Assembly: GCF_905475395.1 (NCBI RefSeq)
Contig: NC_058339.1
Span: 10,052,001 to 10,116,000 of the forward strand
Reading direction: 5' to 3'
DNA: 64,000 bases
Source of the DNA: Chrysoperla carnea
Taxonomy: Eukaryota > Arthropoda > Insecta > Neuroptera > Chrysopidae
Within the stretch, counting starts at the first letter, position 1; each line of letters starts with the position of its first letter. The position numbers were made by a program, and so were the translations under genes. This document shows, piece by piece, positions 12,601 to 24,369 of the stretch. The notes below the pieces were generated by a model that worked only from the letters and a program-made list of their open reading frames with translations, searched no databases and was not told where the DNA came from.

Positions 12601-12625
12601 TGTATGTATGTATGTATGTATGTAT
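12601..12625 (+). repeat. (TGTA)6 microsatellite
   Basis: Six perfect TGTA units. They account for the Cys/Met/Tyr-Val repeats in three overlapping short open frames over this point. Confidence 0.9.
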
Positions 12626-12994
12626 CTATACCCGACACCTGTTACCAGCGTCGTACCTATACATCTTTCTCATACTCTTGTTATAAAATTGCATCGAGGG
12701 GTAGTTTATATTACACCCTATTACCCTCTGCATGTATATATATACAGTTCAGTACAGTCTGTCATATTACAAATACATATTATACATAAAATCTGCTTTA
12801 CTGTAGTAATAGCAGAGAGACTCTTGACTTATCATTAACACGTAAGAGAATAAATAAAGATGTGGACTTTAATTGCAAATTGAGAATTGATTGTTAGTTA
12901 TTTTTTATTGATTTCAAAGAAAAAAAATGATAGAATACATTTTAGTACAGTCAAAGATATTACACATTCAGAAAATATGAAAGAATTGAATCAT
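12626..12994. other. Non-coding
   Basis: Nothing recognised. Confidence 0.3.
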
Positions 12995-13105
12995 ACTAGG
13001 GATTTCAGTCAAAGTTTATAAATCCATTTTTTGATTAACAAAGTTTCAAAAAATCACAAAAAATTCCTAATTCACCGGGCTTTTTATTATTTATCGTTCT
13101 AAATT
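12995..13105 (+). repeat. Short interspersed repeat Rep-4, copy 1
   Basis: Matches 27807-27925 in the same orientation. Common blocks are CTAGGGATTT, AAACTTTGTAAA (AAAGTTTATAAA here), a TTTCAAAAAATCACAAAAAA block, and CGGGCTTTTTAT followed by TTTATCGTTC. Class unknown. Confidence 0.6.
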
Positions 13106-14450
13106 GGCTGAACAAATGATGATTCAAATAGATTATCCTTTTCAATTGGATATTTCTATATCAAAAAATCTAGAGAGCGTGATAAAAAACTAACTAAAAT
13201 ATTTAGACAATCTTTTAGGTAGTTTATAATAATGCCATAGAAATAGAAGGTTGTCGATGATATAAAAACAAAATTTTAATTTAAATATGAGTTAATCGAA
13301 GATCCATCATTTGATGAACAGAAACGACTATAGTTAGAGTATTGATGACTGAAGAGAGATATCTATATTATCAAATTTATAAACACCACTTGCACAAAAT
13401 ATATAATATATTTTTGCAGTTGCGTGGTATTGTAAGGCTAAAAATATTAATTGACTACAAAGCAAGTATTTGGTTTATATGTATATCTCGTGATATGATC
13501 CACCATATTTCATTATGGTAAACCCTCGTTGATTTTTAGATGCCACTCAGATTAGAGGGGACCTGCAAAAATTTCAGAACATTTGAAATTTCATTATTTC
13601 AGAGATAATGAAATCCACCTTTATTCGGAACAATGCATACATCCCAGAAGCTAAATCCTTTGAACCGTACATGGTATGAAACATTGAAATCATACTATAT
13701 ATTGCATTTAAATTGCTTGCCACGTTGGGCGCATAATAGCAAAACACACTTTGAGGGAATATAAGGGCAGTATATTTCCCACGGCGATTACTTGAAATAT
13801 ACTAACAAGTTTTTCGATTCTTGAAATAGTTTAATTCTACTCGAATATATTTACAAAATTAACTATTTAGGATCCTACGTTTCAGGTAGAGAAAACCAAA
13901 ACCAACAGTACCATTGAGGCTTTCCATATCACGATATATTGTAAATTTTGAAGTATAACAAAACCTCCACATCGAAAGACAGGAACTATGTTAAAAGTCT
14001 TCCCTTAGAGAAAGCAGTGGAATGATTTGAATATACATATTTTTCCGTAAAACTTATTTAAAAAAAAAAAAGAATTTTAAGCTGAACACGAACTATTTAT
14101 TATTCTTTATATCAACTTTACTAAAACCAATACTTTTTCCACTTGTGGATTTATGTAGCTTGATTTTCTTGAGGTTAAAAATAGATTATATTATAAAATG
14201 AAAGTTCATTTTACGTGGAAAATTATTCTAAAAATGAAAATCGCAAAGAATATGCATTAATATTAATAAACTTAAAGTATATCCTACATATATAAATACA
14301 TTAATTTTACATCATCATTTCAAATAATGTTTATTATTATTTATACATTTATTTTACCTTTTTTTATTTAAAGTTATAACTGATATGGATGAAAAAAGTA
14401 AGGAAACGGGATGGAATATAAAAGGCATTGGGTGGCCTCTATCATCTTTT
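13106..14450. other. AT-rich non-coding
   Basis: Nothing recognised. Confidence 0.35.
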
Positions 14451-14670
14451 AAATCAAATTGATCTTCTAGAGTAGCTACTTCAATGTACGCTAAGCTAAG
14501 AAGGTAAGTAATCTCATTCCATTCAGTAACGGATCCATGATCAGAAGAATCTAAGAGAGGGTGGCCTCTCTTAGATTCTTCTGATCACGGATCCATTACG
14601 GGAATGAGGTTACTTACCTTCTTAGCTTAGCGTACCTTGAAATAGCTGCTCTAGAAGATCAATTTGATAT
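14451..14670. mobile_element. Fold-back element with about 108 bp arms and a 4 nt loop
   Basis: Arms 14451-14560 and 14565-14670 are near-perfect reverse complements around the loop GTGG. Blocks include AAATTGATCTTCTAGAG, ACGCTAAGCTAAGAAGGTAA, GGATCCATGATCAGAAGAAT (one mismatch) and CTAAGAGAGG. The few differences suggest a fairly recent origin or gene-conversion between arms. No terminal repeat or coding sequence identifies its class. A transcript would form a long hairpin. Confidence 0.85.
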
Positions 14671-15057
14671 AAAAGGCTATGACCTCAATTTAACAGTTTT
14701 AAAAGCAGAAGAAGTAGTATTGACACATAGGGTAATTTTTCGTCTGTATCACAATAGATATGGTCTATATGCTCAATAATTAACATAAAAATGAATTTAC
14801 TAAATTGGGATCAATTTTCCAGATGCATATAACAAACGATTTTGTTTACCGATTACTTTGTAGAGTTTTCACATAATAGAGTTGTTGGACAAAATTTTGT
14901 TGCAACTAATGACAACAAACAATTGACTGAGTTAATGGTTGAAATACAATGCATAGAAAGTGTGGAATACCATTGCTTGCATTATATTTTTATAAAGTAG
15001 AAGAATTTAAAAAGTCAATAGTATCATGGCCAATTATTGGGTTTTAAGAAAACACTT
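14671..15057. other. AT-rich non-coding
   Basis: Around 14913-14960 there is a short stretch like the Rep-1 right end (ACAAACAATTGACTGAGTTAA then TGTTGAAATAC, minus orientation). No gene is seen. Confidence 0.4.
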
Positions 15058-15084
15058 ACCCAACCCAACCCAACCCAACCCAAC
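15058..15084 (+). repeat. (ACCCA)5 minisatellite
   Basis: Five tandem ACCCA units. It is not the insect telomere unit TTAGG/CCTAA. Confidence 0.85.
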
Positions 15085-15538
15085 TGTAGTTGAAGCTATG
15101 TTTTAACTTTTGTTCTATTAGAAAAATCTGTGATTTTCCAAGCGTAAAAGTCCTTTCTGTATTGAAGTTATGGTTCGAAGTAAAAATTGGTGAGGTGATT
15201 GTTGTATTGGTATGTAATGTAATACGCGTATAGGTAGACATAATAATAAAACATGATTGTTTTCCTACTTGAGACTTTCCATTTTTATACCTAAATTATT
15301 TATATAATAAGGTCATGACTAATATTATTTATCTGGGAACAACAGTTTGTGAATAAACTGGAAACTCTTTGAATAATATTCCATAATTTAGTAAGCAGGT
15401 TATATTCAAACATGTGTTTCTATAAAGAACGTTTTCTTGACATTTTCATTTTCTTATAAAACTAATAGTATCTATAACAAAAATTATATACGCCAATTAA
15501 ATTGGCCCTTGTGTTGTTTTTTATATTACAATGTTTAA
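15085..15538. other. AT-rich non-coding
   Basis: Nothing recognised. Confidence 0.3.
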
Positions 15539-15878
15539 TATACCATGTGTGTTTGTACCATCTAGGCATATACATATCTGTAGTATGACAGAATACATTC
15601 GTTTAGTAATGCATCTAAGCGAGAGGTATTATATACATGTATTGAACATTAGTTGGAAGACGCTTGGAGAGTGAGAGTTTTTTAGTTACAGATAACTAGT
15701 AAGTATGCAACAAAACTCCCACTCTCTGCATGCATACAACAGAAGGTCTGTCGTATGGTATCTGTTGTCTTACGACACATGTATATAATACCTCTCGCTT
15801 AGATGCATTACTAAACGGATGTATTCTGTCATACTACAGATATGTATATGCCTAGATGGTACAAACACACAAGGTATA
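15539..15878. mobile_element. MITE with about 110 bp terminal inverted repeats
   Basis: The ends are TATACCATGTGTGTTTGTACC and its near-reverse-complement GGTACAAACACACAAGGTATA. The inverted match extends about 110 bp: TCTAGGCATATACATATCTG, TAGTATGACAGAATACATTC, GTTTAGTAATGCATCTAAGC, GAGAGGTATTATATACATGT. A 125 bp middle contains a second inverted pair (a GAGAGTGAGAGTTTTT block and AACTCCCACTCTC). A TA duplication is possible at the ends, which would fit a Tc1/mariner-type source, but the ends themselves begin with TA so this is not decisive. Confidence 0.8.
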
Positions 15879-16887
15879 CAAATTGGCAATTTGGCTCGAA
15901 TCATTATTTCATTACTTCAATTTGTTATTTTACATTCATTCTGTGTGTAGCATATTTTTATACCCAACTACCTCGACTCGTGCGGCATTCCGCAACGTGG
16001 CATCCGTGGCAAAAGAACGGGTAGAGAAATCATATAGGCAATTTTATTACAGATAAGATATACAAATTTAATACTGAACAAAATTAATTGTTAATATTTT
16101 CTGGGTTTTTAAATAAAAGGCTTTATACCATAAATATAGCAGCCTATTTTTCAAATTCACCTTGAAACGTCTTTGTTAGTATTGATTTATCCGTGAATAC
16201 TCCAATTTGCCCAGTAAGTAGCTGTAAAACAATCATATCTAAAATAGAATATGATGACAGACAGCAACGGGAAGATTTCGTGGTACAAGCGTTAAAATTT
16301 TCACTTGATTTTTGTCCTTAAAAAATTTCAATTAAAAAATACTTTTTCAGTGAAAGCTTTTTTAATTGAGCTTTTAAAATGAATGTCTCAATGTTCTTTA
16401 TATTAAAATGAGCACATTCTTCATAGATTTAACGCCTTTGCCATTGAATGGCAAAAACCGAAGCTGTTAAATTAAGCTAGTTTTAAAGTAGTTATTCTAA
16501 AATTTTCAAATTTGTAAGAGTATCATTTTAGTTGCATCCTAGTACAATTCCTGTTGTAATATTTTTATATCAACTTGTGAATTGGTTTCATACATAAGTT
16601 TAATATATAGCCAAATATGTTATAAATATTTATACAATGCTTATATTATGGTGAACATGTTATTTACCTTCTTGAGAAGAGAACGTTGAAATGTAAAATA
16701 ATGTTAAAAAAAATACACCAAATGGAAATATTGTTATATTTTAATATAAAATCATAATTGAGTATCTAAAAAATAAATGGAGAATAAAAAACGTACATTG
16801 TACATACTTTTAGGTCTTGTTTAGTTCTTACCATTATTTTTTATATTATTAAAAAATAATAATCATTGTTTAGATGTTTTTTTATAC
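15879..16887. other. AT-rich non-coding
   Basis: No gene is supported. Open frames at 15842-16056 begin inside the MITE and are chance. Confidence 0.35.
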
Positions 16888-17431
16888 GCTGTGTATATGA
16901 AATATTTATCAAGGTATATATATTTTAGTACCAAGTTCGCAACGATTAGAAATATTGATGATAAGAATCAAATATCCTAAACACTTTTAACAAAAAGCAA
17001 ACCGACTTCAAAAGAAAAACTTTTCCAAAACAAATAAATATGCATTATAAATTTGTCAGTAAAAAAAGAATTATCGAAATCAGTTGGTGTGATATTGAGT
17101 TATTCGTCCTCTTGTCGTGCATACTAAATGCAAATTTAAGACTTTTGGGACCGCACCAGCTTTCAAACAGATAAAGAATCATCAAATTCGGTTCACATAG
17201 TCGAAATTTCTGAGGTAACACACATAAAAAAATACAGTCGAATTGATAACCTCCTCCTTTTTTGTTTGAAGTCGGTTATAAATCACCAAAATAGTCCACT
17301 TCCACCTGTCCATCCGTCTGTCGGTCCGTCAAGTCAATAACGAGATACAAACGAGATTTCAAGCTGAAACTTTTATAGCAGATATTTCAATAGTTAACTC
17401 AGTTAGCTGTATGTTTTCATTTGTTCTGTTT
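16888..17431 (+). repeat. Rep-1 copy, split by a MITE and internally deleted
   Basis: The left part (GTGTATATGAAATATTTATC, AAGGTATATATATTTTAG, GATTAGAAATATTGATG) is at 16888-16985. The right part resumes at about 17278 (ATAAATCACC...TAGTCCACTTCC, then CCGTCTGTCGGTCCGTC) and runs to ATTTCAATAGTTAACTCAGTTAGC and TTTTCATTTGT. Most of the segment between the Cytosine-rich run and the right palindrome is missing. Confidence 0.65.
16999..17277. mobile_element. MITE with AACCGACTTCAAA termini
   Basis: The element begins AACCGACTTCAAAA and ends TTTGAAGTCGGTT, a 13 bp terminal inverted repeat. Internal blocks such as GGACCGCACCAGCTTTCAAAC, AAATTCGGTTCACATAGTCG and TTGATAACCTCCTCCTTTTT belong to a repeat type seen in many insect genomes (from memory). 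It sits inside a Rep-1 copy and is therefore the younger of the two. Confidence 0.7.
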
Positions 17432-17624
17432 TAATATCTGACATGTTTTTTCATTTGACATTAATTGTCATGACATTAATATCGTTCACTATTATTTTGT
17501 TATTATTTGTGCAGTGAATATGAATGAACCCTAAATTTTTCTTTTAAAAAAGTGTCACGTCACGAAAAAGAATTTCTATAACTGTTGCTATATGTATATT
17601 AATATCAAATTAAAAATTTGAAAA

Positions 17625-18235
17625 CTACGACATAAAATCAGGTTTATTAGTTTGTGGCATCGTAGCTCCGAAATGGGTGCAACTTTTTTTATTTTTGTTT
17701 GGTTGAAGCCTGTTGAGTGAAGGAAACTCGCTCGGTAACAGAGCCGAGGAGATCTTGAAACTAAACAGAGCTGATATTAGAGTCATCGTAGAGTTATTCA
17801 CAGGGCATGATAACCTGAACAAGTTCCAACATCAGATTGGAAAAAGACAATCTCCCGCGTGTGACAGATGCGGAGAAAATTCAGAAGAAACATCGATCCA
17901 CTTTCTCTGTTACTGCCCGGCGCTCATACAGCAGCGAAGGAAATGGTTTGGTCCGGCCATAGTCGAACCAGAAGAAATTAGGAAACTCAATGCTAGGCAA
18001 ATCCTGGGTTTCAGTACATCAGTTGGTTATAATAGTCACTGAAAAGCGTAGCGGCGATAGAGTACAAGGGTCTATTTGGCTAGGTGCTCTGAACCATTGC
18101 TTCGAGGCGCGATGCTCGAGTATGTCCCGCTAACGTCCATACCCATACTCATACCCATTGCTTGAAGCAAACCGATTTTGAACGAGATTGTTCATAGCTT
18201 TCCATGCTTACCATGTTTTTTTCCATGCTTACCTG
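17625..18235 (+). repeat. Older host repeat, split by a retrotransposon fragment
   Basis: Left part: GTGGCATCGTAGCTCCGAAATGG and GTGCAACTTTTTTTATTTTTG. Right part: AACCGATTTTGAACGAGATTG, TTCATAGCTTTCCATG. Together these match the order of the repeat at 23104-23290 (TCTGTGGTATCGCAGCGCC, TGAACCGATTGAAACTTTTT, GTTCTTAGCTATGTTTCAAG). The retrotransposon fragment at 17710-18161 lies between. Confidence 0.5.
17710..18161 (+). mobile_element. 5'-truncated non-LTR retrotransposon, copy 1
   Basis: An open frame to 18042 encodes the C-terminal 109 residues or so of an ORF2. It contains a knuckle C-D-R-C-G-E-N ... H-F-L-C-Y-C-P-A-L and ends F-S-T-S-V-G-Y-N-S-H. It is almost identical to the longer minus-strand copy at 27.1-27.8 kb. 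The 3' UTR has the GATGCTCGAG segment and an irregular CCATACC/CATAC tail. TTGAAGC occurs on both sides (17703-17709 and 18162-18168) and may be a target duplication. The insertion interrupts an older repeat. Confidence 0.85.
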
Positions 18236-19324
18236 GCCATATTTTTTGCTGTTAAAAAGATTGTCCGCGTGTTAGTAGAATCCTATTGGTAGTACTACTC
18301 TTCGTGTATTACAAATAAATATAATAATACCAATTTATTAGTTTCGTTAATAAAATTATATATACCGACATAATTATACCATATTATTAAATCGATAAAA
18401 GGAATATTTAAAATGTTCATAAATTATTACTGATTTATTTATTAATGGTTTTTAAATCATTTATAATAAATTAATGATAATAATTTAATTTTGTTCAAAT
18501 ATATGTTGTTAATATGCATTACATATACCTAATTTTAGAATTATAATGAAATTTATTAAATATTAACTTGATGAAACCTGTTGAAGTTTAACAAAACTTG
18601 CCAGTCCCAATAGGTTTTTGGGCTGGGGAACCATAGTTTTTGGGATTTTAGTTTAAAAAGACATACTGCTGATTTAGTAACCTAATATGTGCAAATTACC
18701 CACAATTTGTTTGATCAGGATATTTAGTATGACATACCAAAAAATTTCTTTAAATTATCTCTATTATGATGAACTTCTGATAATTTATAGATCATTATTT
18801 GAATGAAACGAAGGAAAATATCCATTTTTGGTACCAGATTTGCTGAATGGTTTGGCAGAAATTCAAAAAATTTGAAGCTTCACCTGTGAAAAGAGAAATA
18901 TTGTTAAAATAAGCAATATAAGCGTCGTAAATACTCGACTATTATTCATATATGAATACTCATATTGAAGAAGGTAAAATGTTGATTTGAACTGTTTTAC
19001 TATTTGTTTGATCAATTTAAACATTTAGTTTATGCATCACTGACTTTAGTCACGCAATTTTCATTAACATAAAGCTATTACAATTGATCTAGACATTTAT
19101 AAATAATTACATAGGATGTATGTGTGCAAGAGAAAATAGTTAGGTATTGTTCTCAACTAACATGTTTCTATTTTTTACCTCTGTATACAAGCCACAATAT
19201 CAAATGGTTTCCTCCACAAAAGTAATCCTATCTAAACTAACTGACAATTTTTTAACTCGCCAGCAGTCGTTTTTCGAGAATGTTTCACAAGACAATTAAT
19301 TAGATCCTACCTAGAAATTGTCAA
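18236..19324. other. AT-rich non-coding
   Basis: Nothing recognised. Confidence 0.35.
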
Positions 19325-19985
19325 CTGTATGTATGTGATGTTTACAGTGATGTATACGAAAAAGTGTTTCAAACAGAAGTTGTTAATTTTTTGATGAGGT
19401 AAATCTTTAACGATTTACAAGAGGAGTCCTACGACTCAAGACCCAATTGATCTACTTAGCTCATTTACGAGCTCAAACTCACTTATTACGTCCTGAGCAT
19501 GCTACAAAATTTCTGCCTGATAACTCTTTTCGTTTTTGAGTTATCATGTTAACGGATAGACAGACATTATGATTATACTGTCATCGCCAGTGTACAGTGT
19601 ATTATAGTGAAACCCATTTTTCAATTTGAATGTAAAAAAAAAACCAACATAATTATAATTTTGTTATGGTTTTAGAAAATTTTCGTTTTTCGACAATCTT
19701 TTTTTAGTTGAAGCTTCCTGCAAATGTTCAACTGCCTATCTTCTATGCATTTGGAACTCAAACTCAAACTTATTTAGTACGCTCTGACTATTTCAGCTTT
19801 GACAACTCTTTCCTTTTTTTGTGTTATAAAGTTTGCGGATGGACAGGCAGATGGAAAAACGAAAATGAACTAATTATATGATTTCATGAACACCCATATC
19901 AAAATTTTGTTCGTAGCATCAATATTTTTAAGGCACTAAAATTAGTATACCTTGATATATATTTGTGCATATATACTGGCTGTAA
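19325..19985 (-). repeat. Rep-1 copy with internal duplication
   Basis: In reverse orientation: a GTGATGTTTACAGTGATGTA block, GTTTCAAACAGAAGTTGTTAA, ACGATTTACAAGAGGAGTCC, GCTCATTTACGAGCTC, and TTTTTGAGTTATC then AGACAGAC. A second partial pass (ACTCAAACTCAAACTTATTTA ... GATTTCATGAACACCC ... AAAATTTTGTTCGTAGCATC) runs to AGTATACCTTGATATAT. The middle section is present twice in diverged form. Confidence 0.65.
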
Positions 19986-22084
19986 TTATGAGACTAAATA
20001 TATATTCAAATGATATAAATATATGAATATGGACATCAGCTTTGGAGAGATATATTAAATGTAAAATGTTGCCTTAAAACATTCGGTACAAACACAGGTA
20101 GATATTATGTAATATACCTACCTATCTATGAAAACGTAGTTTTAAACATTTATTGAATTTACCTATTAATAGTTTCACAAACTCCTATAATCAAATTTAA
20201 TAAAATGAAAATACGTAACGATATCGTTTAATACATAGATTAGTAAATTGTATATTCATTTATTATAAATAATCATATAGGATGTCCTATGTGTTGACAA
20301 AATAACAAATATTTTAATATTTTTATTTTATTACACTCTCCCTCGGTGTTTTAGAAAGACCTCAGGTATGATTCGAAATTAACAAAAACGAAAATTATTT
20401 CAATGAAAATGCACAACTACTTTTTAACTCTCTCTCTGAGCGAGCCACTTGATAGGCTTTTAACGCTAAGTAGATGTGACATTTAATGTTTGCATAATTT
20501 TTTTCAGGGAAATAAAAAACATTTTAGTTTCTAGTTCGAAAAGATGTAATATATAATATTCTACTGGATTTGAATTAGTAGAATTACAATAAGAATATTT
20601 ATTTTCGTTATTTACTATGTGGTTACTGAAAAAATAAAAAAACTAAATTAAAAATTATTGTAAAGAAAAAACTATTTTCTAGAGTCTAATCTGCTACTGC
20701 TCGTCGACTAGTCGTCATTCATGGGCTTAATGTATACTTTACAGTAAAACCATGTCAAATAGTTGTATATTTTATTGAAATGTTAAAAATAAAAAAAATT
20801 ATTTGTCCTGAACTGATGACCCGAAACTTGGAGGGTGTGTTCTTTGTATGACGTAAGCATCCAATAAAAAAATATTTTCCGAAATTCTCCCCTTAAGCAG
20901 GTGAATAACGGGGGGAAAGTTTGTATGGGACAACGTAATTCGTTGTATATTGTAATATTTGTTAATGTTTCTTAGCTATCAGACTTTTTAAATATTTACT
21001 ATTTACAGCGGGAATTTACTAAGTTTATAAAATTTTCTCTATGTAATTTCTTCTATTGATTTAGTGGTTTGACTGTACATATACATATATAGATAATAAG
21101 ACTGCTAGAGTCTATATGTACAATCGTATAGAGATATACGTATACATTATATTTATACAGAGTGTCACGTGACTTGGTGGAAATTGTTTAAAAGTGTATT
21201 CTTTGGACATTTTAAATCGAAAGTGCTTTGTATACTTTTATCCAGAACCCAAAAGTTATGGGTACTATTGATTTTAACCAACAAAGTAAAAGCATTCTTG
21301 AAAAAAAGCAGTTTAATGTTTTATTAATTCAAAACCTATTCTTCGTACCTACACTACTAGAGAGACTTTTTTTTGCCTTTTTATGTTAAGAATAGCTTCT
21401 TCGTCGAAAAGTTTTCTCTAGTACATGAAGAAGTAGATTTAAGATCACTTGTTTATTGGGAATTCTACGATCGGGAAACCGCACGCTAATATTCCTACAC
21501 AGATGCTCTTGTATTTCAATCACACTATCCAGAATAAAGTTAATATTATTATAATTACAACTAAAAACATAAAATACACAAACATAAACATAATAGTGCA
21601 CATAACTCCTTAACTATTAGGTTTTGGACAAAAGTATAAAAGGAACTTTCGATTAAAAAATGTACAAAGAATACTCTCTTGTAACTATGTTCATCGAGTT
21701 ATGGGACACCCTGTATATATGTAGCTTGTTGGATGAATAGATTGTGTATAGATACAAAATATGTATGGAGAATCCGTTAGTTTGAACGTTTGGTCGTCGC
21801 GTCCATAGAACCGTTATTAAAAACTTTAGGTTTGATGTTCTATTTAATTAAATGGATCATGAGATTTGAACGGAAGGTTTATCTTTTACAAGGTTCATAC
21901 CTACTATTTATATAACTGTATATATTGTGTGTATTGTACAATACCGTTCAATAAATTGGAAACTAACTAAATGTAGAAAGATATATATGTCAAGCTTACA
22001 GCTACGTCTATACTTCTAAACGTTTCACAAATCCTGAAGGACTTGAATGAAATATATTACACATATAGCTTTTAAGAAATAAAA
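19986..22084. other. AT-rich non-coding
   Basis: No gene is supported. At 20820-20935 a moderately GC-rich block (CCCTTAAGCAGGTGAATAACG then GGGGGGAAAGTTTGTATGGG) looks like part of an interspersed insect repeat, but it occurs only once here. Around 21160-21715 two segments read as imperfect inverted copies (CAGAGTGTCACGTGACTTGG...; GGGACACCCTGTATATATG). Confidence 0.35.
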
Positions 22085-22565
22085 GTTATTAACTTCCTAG
22101 AGAAAGTTAATGTAATGGGGCCGATTTTGGAAATCTCCAGTTTTTTTTCTCTGTTCCTCGGTTTCAAGGCCGCAATATCCGAATCAAACATTTTCAACGT
22201 GATGTCTGTGTGTGTACGTATGTTCGTATGTTTATTCGGATTCTTTCGCCTCGATTATCTTGCGAACCAGTAATGACATTAACACGTGACTGTGCTTATT
22301 CGACTTTCAAAAGAATTAGTTGAGCCGCTTTTTAATAAATAAACTGGAAAAAACTGAATAAACAGAATCTGATAAGTGGATAAAACACATCATTTATCTA
22401 TGGAGATAATGATCGTTCCAGCATAAGCTGCAGTACATGTTCGAAGAATAAACTATAAAGGCTAACAATACCTTTTTTTTAATGTTTTTTCCCTCTCTGG
22501 GAAGTTAGTCGTGCGGACTACAGGGGTCGCACTCACACGACTTAAGTACCACACCGACTATATAC
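22085..22565 (-). repeat. Interspersed repeat Rep-2, copy 2
   Basis: Reverse-oriented partner of 1066-1580, with the same order of blocks and roughly 80% visible identity. It has GGGAAGTTAGTCGTG at the right side and AAGTTAATGTAATGGGGCC at the left. Two copies with different flanks confirm an interspersed element. Confidence 0.75.
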
Positions 22566-23103
22566 AGTCAATTTGATTTATGTCAAATCAAACGTGAGCA
22601 AAATGGTCATAAGACGAGTGCAGTCGTGTTAATTGTATTTCGGAAAACATTGACTCGATTATTTGGAATTAAAGTCCTTGCACTTCTATATATTTCAATT
22701 TAAATTGTATATCTATGTAATTCTAGTCTATTTGAACTATATGTATATATGTTTTTAACGAGTATCCCTTAAGTCTACAAAATAGTGACAAATACTATTT
22801 AAAATGTCTATACATTTTATTCAATGTGTACTTGGGAAATTTATACGTACATACATAAAGAAAATCTTCGTATTAATTCTTCTCTTTTTTTTTTGTTCTC
22901 TACATATTTCGCTGCTAAATCATTTTCTATGTTTGATTTAAATTTTCTATTAACACAATGTAATCATTTTGTGTTATTGAAAAGATTTATTTATTTTTAA
23001 ACTCGAAAATTGATTTAAATTAAAGTACTTTGTGTATTGTAGTATGTTTATATTATCTTTGTGACGAAGTTATAGGAATGATTTTAATCAAAATTTATGA
23101 ATA
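22566..23103. other. AT-rich non-coding
   Basis: Nothing recognised. Confidence 0.3.
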
Positions 23104-23290
23104 CTATTCTTAACCCCCGAACTAAAAAAAAGGGGTGTTATAAGTTTGACCGCTATGTGTGTCTGTCTGTGTGTTTGTCTGTCTGTGGTATCGCAGCGCC
23201 TAAATGGATGAACCGATTGAAACTTTTTCGTTTCATTTGGAAGGTAATTTAACGGAGAGTGTTCTTAGCTATGTTTCAAGTGTGAGCTTA
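23104..23290 (+). repeat. Interspersed repeat with GTCTGTCTGTG core
   Basis: TTAACCCCCGAACT, then AAAAAGGGGTGTTATAAG, TTTGACCGCTATGTGTG, a TCTGTCTGTG run, ATCGCAGCGCCTAAATGG, TGAACCGATTGAAAC and GAGTTCCGTACCCG. This arrangement is common in insect genomes (from memory) and is also partly present around 17.6-18.2 kb. Confidence 0.55.
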
Positions 23291-24369
23291 GAGTTCCGTA
23301 CCCGAAAAAACTAAAAAATAGGCGATTATCTTCAAAATCAATTCAGTTTGGAAAAGGCATTACATATAATTTTAACATATAAATAATTAATATGAAAATG
23401 GATGGTCAAATAACCCTGGCTCAATTCATTTCGATAAGTGAAACGGTAAAATAATTAGGTAATTCAAAGAATAATTCAAAAGAACAAAGTCAACTCAAAT
23501 ATTTCAATTTCAATAAAAATATTTCCAAAAATTTGTCTCACAAAATGATAGTTCTATAAGTATACTTTTCATCTCATCTGATGTCCTTGACCATCACTTT
23601 CATATTGATTTAAGAAGGAGTGCGTCTTGATTAATAACATTTTATAGCTAGGTTTCCAAAAATCGCTTTACAAGAATTAAATCGTGTTAGTCGAGGGTTT
23701 TTTAAAGTTTGTAAATTTCACTTGTTAATATTGAGGAGAATCTATTATCTGAAATATTTTACTGTCCAGAAAAAACGATTACATAAACATTATTGTGAAC
23801 GAAACGTTTATGTTACAATTATTTCATAGAATCCTTTTTTCGAAATTTGAATTAAAATTTAAACGTAACGTAACAAAAATGATAACAAGTATCCAGAAAC
23901 AGAAACATTAAACATGATAACATTCTTGAAATTCTTTTTAAATATGATATCTTTGTCTTTTTATGTTACAATAAATATAAAACATCATGGATAAAATTAA
24001 ACCAAATAAAATGGTGCTTTTAATTTATTTTACAACACTTCTGTGCGTTTGTATATGTCACCGTTTTATTGTAAGAATCGTTAATTTATAATATATCTGG
24101 CCACTTTGTAAACTGTCGAAACATTGAGTTTATTTTCGTTAAATTATAAACTAACAACTATGTAAAATTGTCAATTCATAAAGAAACAAGCTAGCTTTTT
24201 TCCAATAACTCCAGTCTTATTATATTACTATAATTTAACAATTCTTACAATAAAACGGTAACATATATACACACACACTATTGTCATATATTTGCGTGTT
24301 GGATAATATAAAGTTCTGTTTACAATCATGTATATAAATACATAAGGCACATAGTATTTAGTAGAATCG
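23291..24369. other. AT-rich non-coding
   Basis: No gene is seen. A weak inverted pair is present at about 24059-24085 (ACCGTTTTATTGTAAGAATCG) and 24240-24260 (CAATTCTTACAATAAAACGGT), with arms of about 20 bp. Confidence 0.4.

Noticed and set aside
12327..12838. Four overlapping frames, the longest 121 codons
   Set aside because: They overlap on both strands, are driven by TGTA repeats, and show no domain or splice partner.
15058..15084. Telomere-like repeat
   Set aside because: The unit is ACCCA, not the insect CCTAA.
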